52,457 nt of DNA from Fusicatenibacter sp. (GTDB lineage: Bacteria > Bacillota > Clostridia > Lachnospirales > Lachnospiraceae): positions 1 through 52,457 of the forward strand of contig JAGHIA010000027.1 in assembly GCA_017887445.1 (NCBI GenBank), written 5' to 3'. Under the pieces are notes generated by a model, which saw only the letters and a list, made by a program, of their open reading frames with translations, did no database searches and was not told the origin of the DNA. Positions 48,592-52,457 of the stretch are shown here, in pieces. The first letter of the stretch is position 1. Every line of letters starts with the position of its first letter. Position numbers and translations under genes: made by a program.

Positions 48592-49086
48592 ATGACAATG
48601 GACGAACTGATCAAAGTGATCGAGATGCAGGAAGAAATCCTGCAGTTTTCTCATTTTACCAATCAAGACGCGTGGGAGCTGGGCAGCCTGATCGTTCTGG
48701 AGGCCAGGAGAAGGGGCGTCGCGGCGGCGGTGAGTATCCGCCTGAACAATGGCCTTATCGTGTTCCAGCACTGCGGCGACGGCATGACGCGGTACAATCA
48801 GGAACTGATGCGCAAGAAATGCAATATCGTGCAGCTGACGGAGCACAGTTCGCTGCACCTGTATATGCTCGGGACGCAGAGCCAAGAGAGCCTGCGGCAG
48901 ATGGCGCTGGATCCGGCGGACTATGTGGCCCTTGGCGGCGCGTTTCCCATCCGCATCGAGGAAGTCGGCGTGATCGGCGCGGTGGTCGTTTCCGGTCTTG
49001 GACAGGTTGCCGACCATGACCTCCTGGTAAAATGTATCGGAAAATATCTCCATGTGGATGAGGTTCCAAGAATCCGGCAGGTATAA
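48592..49086 (+). CDS. UPF0303 / heme-degrading-domain (DUF336-like) protein
   Basis: 164 residues. MDELIKVIEMQEEILQFSHF, EARRRGVAAAVSIRLNNGLI and ADYVALGGAFPIRIEEVGVI with a Gly-rich end GAVVVSGLGQVADHDLLV match the UPF0303 family (HbpS/GlcG-like fold). Some relatives bind heme or corrinoids; function here unknown. I start at ATG 48592 (AGGGTGAG upstream), which gives family length; ATG 48550 is alternative. Preceded by hairpin E4. Confidence 0.85.
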   Translation: MTMDELIKVIEMQEEILQFSHFTNQDAWELGSLIVLEARRRGVAAAVSIRLNNGLIVFQHCGDGMTRYNQELMRKKCNIVQLTEHSSLHLYMLGTQSQESLRQMALDPADYVALGGAFPIRIEEVGVIGAVVVSGLGQVADHDLLVKCIGKYLHVDEVPRIRQV

Positions 49087-49102
49087 AAGAGAAGTTGGCA
49101 TG

Positions 49103-49234
49103 GTTACGTTCATCCAGGTCTGGGCATTTACGGCACAGACCCTGTGAAAACGTAACGTATGCGGGCATCCGGCCCATCGCGAAGCGATTTTCAATGAACG
49201 GATGCCGTAACCGTTCAGCTGGCTGAACGGTTAC
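49103..49234 (+). repeat. Family A repeat, copy A5
   Basis: GTTACGTTCATCCAGGTCTG to CTGAACGGTTAC, with GGGCATCCGGCCCATCGCGA and AACGGATGCCGTAACC. Complete, immediately downstream of the UPF0303 gene. Confidence 0.85.
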
Positions 49235-49242
49235 CTGGCATG

Positions 49243-49300
49243 AAAACCGGCTCTGTCGTACAGCAGGCGTTTTGTCTGCTGCCGGGCAGAGCCGGTTTTT
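49243..49300. terminator. Terminator between convergent genes
   Basis: AAAACCGGCTCTG (49243 on) pairs with CAGAGCCGGTTTTTT, with a smaller CAGCAG/CTGCTG stem inside. T-run on plus, A/T run on minus: serves both the UPF0303 gene and the minus-strand pseudouridine synthase. Confidence 0.8.
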
Positions 49301-50281
49301 TCAAGGACATTCCAGAAGTCCGCGCATATCATCGGGAAGCGGCGCGAGAAAACGCAGAGGCAGTCCGGTGACCGGATGACAAAACTCCAGAGCGGCAGAG
49401 TGAAGCGCCTGCCGTCCGATGGGATGCAGGCGGCCGGGGGCGTAAAGGGTGTCGCCGAGAAGCGGATGGCCGATGGACGTCATGTGGACCCGGATCTGGT
49501 GGGTGCGTCCTGTCTCCAGCTTCAGGCGTACATGGGAAAAGCTGCCGCACTGGTGAAGGGTCTCAAAATGTGTGACGGCGGGCTCGCCATGGACAGGGTC
49601 CGGGATACGCTCAATGGTGGAGCCTTCCTTTCGCCCGATGGGTGTGCGTATGGTACCGGAAGAAGGCAGAGCGCCGAACACCAGCGCTTCGTAGGTGCGG
49701 GAGATTTCCCGTTCCCGCATCTGGGCGGAGAGAACGGCGGCGCTCAGTCCATGTTTGGCTATGATCAGAAGGCCTGTGGTGTCCCGGTCCAGACGGTTGA
49801 TGCACCGGTAGGTGAACGGCAGGCCTTTTTGCTGGAAATACCAGGCCATACCGTTGGCCAGGGTATTGTCGTAATTGTTCTGGGAGGGATGGATCGGTGT
49901 GTCCGCCGGTTTATTGACCACCACAAGGTCCTCGTCTTCATAGATGATGGAAAACGGCACTGGCGCCGGGACAATGCCGCCGGAACCTTGCTCCGTCAGG
50001 CGGATGGTGAGCAGATCGCCTGCCGCCGGCTTCTGGTTGGCATAGGCCCAGACATGATTCAGGCAGATTCCCTCCCGCGTCCGTTTCAGCTGCGTCAGCA
50101 GATGATGGGAATATCCCCGGCTGCGCAGAAATTGCTCAATCGTCATCCCTTCCTCTCCCGAGGAAAACGTATATTCAAATATCCGCTCCAGCGGCCGGAG
50201 GTTGGCGCGGCCGTTCAAAGAACAGCGGCCGTTGTCTTCGCTTCGTGTGTTTTTTTCTGTAATAAAAAAAGGATCGTTCAT
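49301..50281 (-). CDS. RluA-family 23S/tRNA pseudouridine synthase
   Basis: 326 residues. N-terminal S4-like RNA-binding part (TIEQFLRSRGYSHHLLTQLK), then the catalytic domain with IIYEDEDLVVVNKPADTPIH, the active-site Asp in CINRLDRDTTGLLIIAKHG (about residue 170), and the C-terminal LKLETGRTHQIRVHMTSIGH and LHSAALEFCHPVTG. It makes pseudouridine in RNA; target unknown. The first 45 residues (before MTIEQF) are unusual; an internal start at that Met is possible. Confidence 0.9.
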   Translation of the reverse strand: MNDPFFITEKNTRSEDNGRCSLNGRANLRPLERIFEYTFSSGEEGMTIEQFLRSRGYSHHLLTQLKRTREGICLNHVWAYANQKPAAGDLLTIRLTEQGSGGIVPAPVPFSIIYEDEDLVVVNKPADTPIHPSQNNYDNTLANGMAWYFQQKGLPFTYRCINRLDRDTTGLLIIAKHGLSAAVLSAQMREREISRTYEALVFGALPSSGTIRTPIGRKEGSTIERIPDPVHGEPAVTHFETLHQCGSFSHVRLKLETGRTHQIRVHMTSIGHPLLGDTLYAPGRLHPIGRQALHSAALEFCHPVTGLPLRFLAPLPDDMRGLLECP

Positions 50282-50390
50282 GCAGCAGTTCAGCCTTTCC
50301 CTCGTAACGTGTTTTTACACGGATTTTTCACATTATAGCATATGTTTCCATAGTTTCACAGTGTGAGTTGTCATGGCGGGGGCCTGCCGG

Positions 50391-50413
50391 TAACCGTTTG
50401 GCCAGGTCTGCAA
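50391..50413 (+). repeat. Scrap of family A
   Basis: TAACCGTTTGGCCAGGTCTG is the A left end, then the similarity stops. The 368-bp gap 50282-50649 otherwise holds AT-rich DNA and the ftsH promoter. Confidence 0.4.
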
Positions 50414-50500
50414 ACACGCGCTAGCCTTTATCCGGACGATCGTGTGACAGAATATAAAATTATAAAAAGTATTAAAGTTTCATGAATTGTCTGATAGTTA

Positions 50501-50528
50501 TTGATTTTGGAAAAAAACAACGTATAAT
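50501..50528 (+). promoter_or_regulatory. ftsH promoter
   Basis: TTGATT (50501-50506), 16-bp spacer, TATAAT (50523-50528), 121 bp before the ftsH start. Confidence 0.6.
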
Positions 50529-50649
50529 AAAAATTAAGCGAGGCAGTCTGCGTGAAAAGAGCGTTCCGGTCAATGGTTTCAGATGGCTGGACCACTGCCG
50601 TTTGGGCGCTTTTCATAGTCACGGACCGCCGGAATGGAGGAACCAACAA

Positions 50650-52457
50650 ATGAAAGAGGTAAAAAAACCAAAAAAATTTATGATATCCTACTATGCGATC
50701 GCACTGCTCGTATTGCTGGTTCTGAATTTTGTCCTTTTTCCACGCCTGATGTCCCCGCAGGTCACAGAGGTAGACTACGGAGAATTTCTTCAGATGGTTG
50801 AGAAAGGAGAAGTCAAGGAAGTCCAGATCGAGAGCAACCAGATCACCTTTGGCGACTATTCAAAGCCGGAGCGGTATTATAAGACTGGTATCATGAACGA
50901 TTACAAGCTGATCGACCGGCTGTACGACGCGGGGATCACCGAATTCGGCAGTCCGATTATCGAGCAGATGTCGCCGATCCTGAGTATGCTTATCAGCGTG
51001 GTGCTGCCGGTCATCCTGATCGTCGTCGCCGGCCAGCTGCTGATGAATTACATGGCGAAGAAAATGGGCGGCGGCATGGGAAATGCCATGAGCTTCGGAA
51101 AGAGCAACGCTAAGGTATACGTCCAGTCAGAGACAGGGATCAAATTTTCCGACGTGGCCGGCGAGGATGAGGCGAAAGAAATTCTTTCCGAGATTGTGGA
51201 TTTTCTTCACAATCCGCAGAAATACACAGAGATCGGCGCGAAAATGCCCAAGGGCGCGCTTCTGGTAGGACCTCCGGGAACCGGAAAAACCCTTCTGGCC
51301 AAAGCCGTGGCGGGAGAGGCGGACGTACCGTTCTTCTCTATCTCCGGCTCTGAGTTTGTGGAAATGTTCGTCGGCATGGGTGCGGCGAAAGTCCGCGACC
51401 TGTTCCAGCAGGCCAACGAAAAAGCTCCGTGTATTGTGTTCATCGACGAGATCGATACCGTTGGAAAGAAACGTGACGGGGGAGGATTCTCCGGAAACGA
51501 TGAGCGAGAGCAGACCCTCAACCAGCTTCTCTCTGAGATGGACGGATTCGACGGACGAAAAGGCGTGGTGATTCTGGCGGCGACCAACCGTCCGGATTCC
51601 CTGGATCCGGCGCTTTTAAGACCCGGCCGTTTTGACCGCCGGGTGCCGGTAGAACTTCCGGACCTGAAAGGCCGCGAGGCGATCCTGAAGGTGCACGCAA
51701 AGAACATCCGCGTAGGAGAAAACGTCGACTACAACGCCATTGCCCGCATGGCCTCCGGAGCGTCCGGCGCGGAGCTGGCGAATATGATCAACGAAGCCGC
51801 CCTGCGCGCTGTCCGTGACGGAAGAAAATATGTGACCCAGGAAGATCTGGAGGAAAGCGTGGAGGTAGTCATTGCCGGATACCAGAAGAAAAACAAAATC
51901 ATGTCCGACAAAGAAAAACTCATTGTATCCTACCACGAAGTGGGACACGCCCTGGTGGCGGCGCTCCAGAGCCATTCCGCTCCTGTGACAAAGATCACCA
52001 TCATCCCCCGCACCTCAGGCGCGCTGGGCTACACTATGCAGGTAGACGAGGATGAGCATAATCTGATGAGCAAAGAAGAACTCCAGAATAAGATCGCCAC
52101 CCTCACCGGAGGGCGTGTCGCCGAAGACCTGGTTTTCCACTCCATCACCACCGGAGCTTCCAACGATATTGAGCAGGCAACCCGGCTGGCCCGGGCAATG
52201 GTCACCCGGTTCGGAATGAACGAAGAATTTGGAATGGTAGCTTTCGAGACTGTGACCAACCAATATCTGGGCGGAGACACCTCCCTTATGTGTTCCGACG
52301 AGACCTCCGCGTCCATCGACGGAAAGATCGTAGCCATCGTAAAACAACAGTACCAGAAAGCTGAGGATCTGCTCCGCAGCAACATCCAGAAACTCCACGA
52401 GCTGGCCAAATATCTCTACGAACGCGAAACCATCACCGGAGAAGAATTCATGGAGAT
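50650..52457 (+). CDS. ftsH: ATP-dependent zinc metalloprotease FtsH (3' end outside window)
   Basis: 602 codons visible, still open at the window edge. Two membrane helices (about 12-31 and 110-135) flank a short extracellular part; AAA+ module with Walker A GPPGTGKT (about 204-211), Walker [10 protein letters not shown], and second region of homology [21 protein letters not shown]; protease domain with zinc motif HEVGH (usual form HEAGH; both histidines and the Glu intact) near residue 428, and the third ligand region [15 protein letters not shown]. It degrades misfolded membrane and regulatory proteins. GGAGG precedes ATG 50650 by 11 nt. Confidence 0.96.
   Translation, partial: MKEVKKPKKFMISYYAIALLVLLVLNFVLFPRLMSPQVTEVDYGEFLQMVEKGEVKEVQIESNQITFGDYSKPERYYKTGIMNDYKLIDRLYDAGITEFGSPIIEQMSPILSMLISVVLPVILIVVAGQLLMNYMAKKMGGGMGNAMSFGKSNAKVYVQSETGIKFSDVAGEDEAKEILSEIVDFLHNPQKYTEIGAKMPKGALLVGPPGTGKTLLAKAVAGEADVPFFSISGSEFVEMFVGMGAAKVRDLFQQANEKAPCIVFIDEIDTVGKKRDGGGFSGNDEREQTLNQLLSEMDGFDGRKGVVILAATNRPDSLDPALLRPGRFDRRVPVELPDLKGREAILKVHAKNIRVGENVDYNAIARMASGASGAELANMINEAALRAVRDGRKYVTQEDLEESVEVVIAGYQKKNKIMSDKEKLIVSYHEVGHALVAALQSHSAPVTKITIIPRTSGALGYTMQVDEDEHNLMSKEELQNKIATLTGGRVAEDLVFHSITTGASNDIEQATRLARAMVTRFGMNEEFGMVAFETVTNQYLGGDTSLMCSDETSASIDGKIVAIVKQQYQKAEDLLRSNIQKLHELAKYLYERETITGEEFME

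Overview
The window looks like a chromosomal segment of a Gram-positive anaerobe of the Clostridia, most likely a Lachnospiraceae member. This is an inference from AAGGAGG-type ribosome binding sites, TTGACA/TATAAT promoters, an alanine-rich tmRNA tag with no encoded CCA, Bce-type peptide-sensing modules, a DUF4825/permease-prefix/PadR operon and a high-molecular-weight rubredoxin. No rRNA or complete prophage is present. Base composition is mixed: 1-6000 and 30300-32300 are visibly AT-richer than the rest and look like accessory DNA.

Layout. (a) 1-6015: tail of an unknown gene, a carbohydrate-type ABC importer (lipoprotein plus two permeases, no ATPase), an adaptor protein gene broken by an in-frame TAG, an FtsX/MacB-like permease and a transposase-like remnant. 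(b) 6491-7618: flavin reductase-rubredoxin fusion and a minus-strand nucleotidyltransferase. (c) 7872-13456: a strong promoter and about 240 nt terminated leader RNA, then eno, secG, rnr, smpB and ssrA (tmRNA); the last three genes belong to trans-translation and RNA quality control. (d) 13602-17080: minus-strand PadR/permease-prefix/DUF4825 operon, tRNA-Ala(CGC), and a holin-endolysin pair outside any prophage. (e) 17495-19644: a two-component system. (f) 19736-25513: LysR regulator divergent from a CoA-disulfide-reductase-like flavoprotein with a rhodanese tail, a siroheme sulfite/nitrite reductase-like protein, a precorrin-2 dehydrogenase and hemB. (g) 25602-29688: housekeeping genes (methionyl aminopeptidase with SEC-C, radical SAM activase, RlmI-like methyltransferase). 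(h) 29965-32046: small accessory genes including an orphan antitoxin and a Cys-rich secreted protein. (i) 32580-46640: MATE pump, nitroreductase, two two-component systems around a pgsA-like gene, and two ABC exporter/sensor modules of the Bce/Mac type. (j) 47069-52457: truA, a UPF0303 protein, an RluA-type pseudouridine synthase and the start of ftsH.

Two non-coding phenomena dominate. First, most intergenic gaps from 2.6 to 49 kb carry modular palindromic repeats built around GTAACxGTTCAGC...GCTGAACxGTTAC, alone (28 bp) or as the ends of longer elements (families A, B, D), plus a MITE-like family C with TIRs starting AGAGCGTGTTTGAAAATT. Second, four very long, nearly perfect hairpins (218-303 bp) lie at 39.7, 43.6, 47.9 and 48.4 kb. 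The first two are homologous: they keep the same non-canonical internal loop and mismatches while the flanking stems have changed in a compensatory way, and each sits about 100 bp upstream of an ABC-ATPase gene with a regulator-type promoter in between. These hairpins are my best candidate for an undescribed system.
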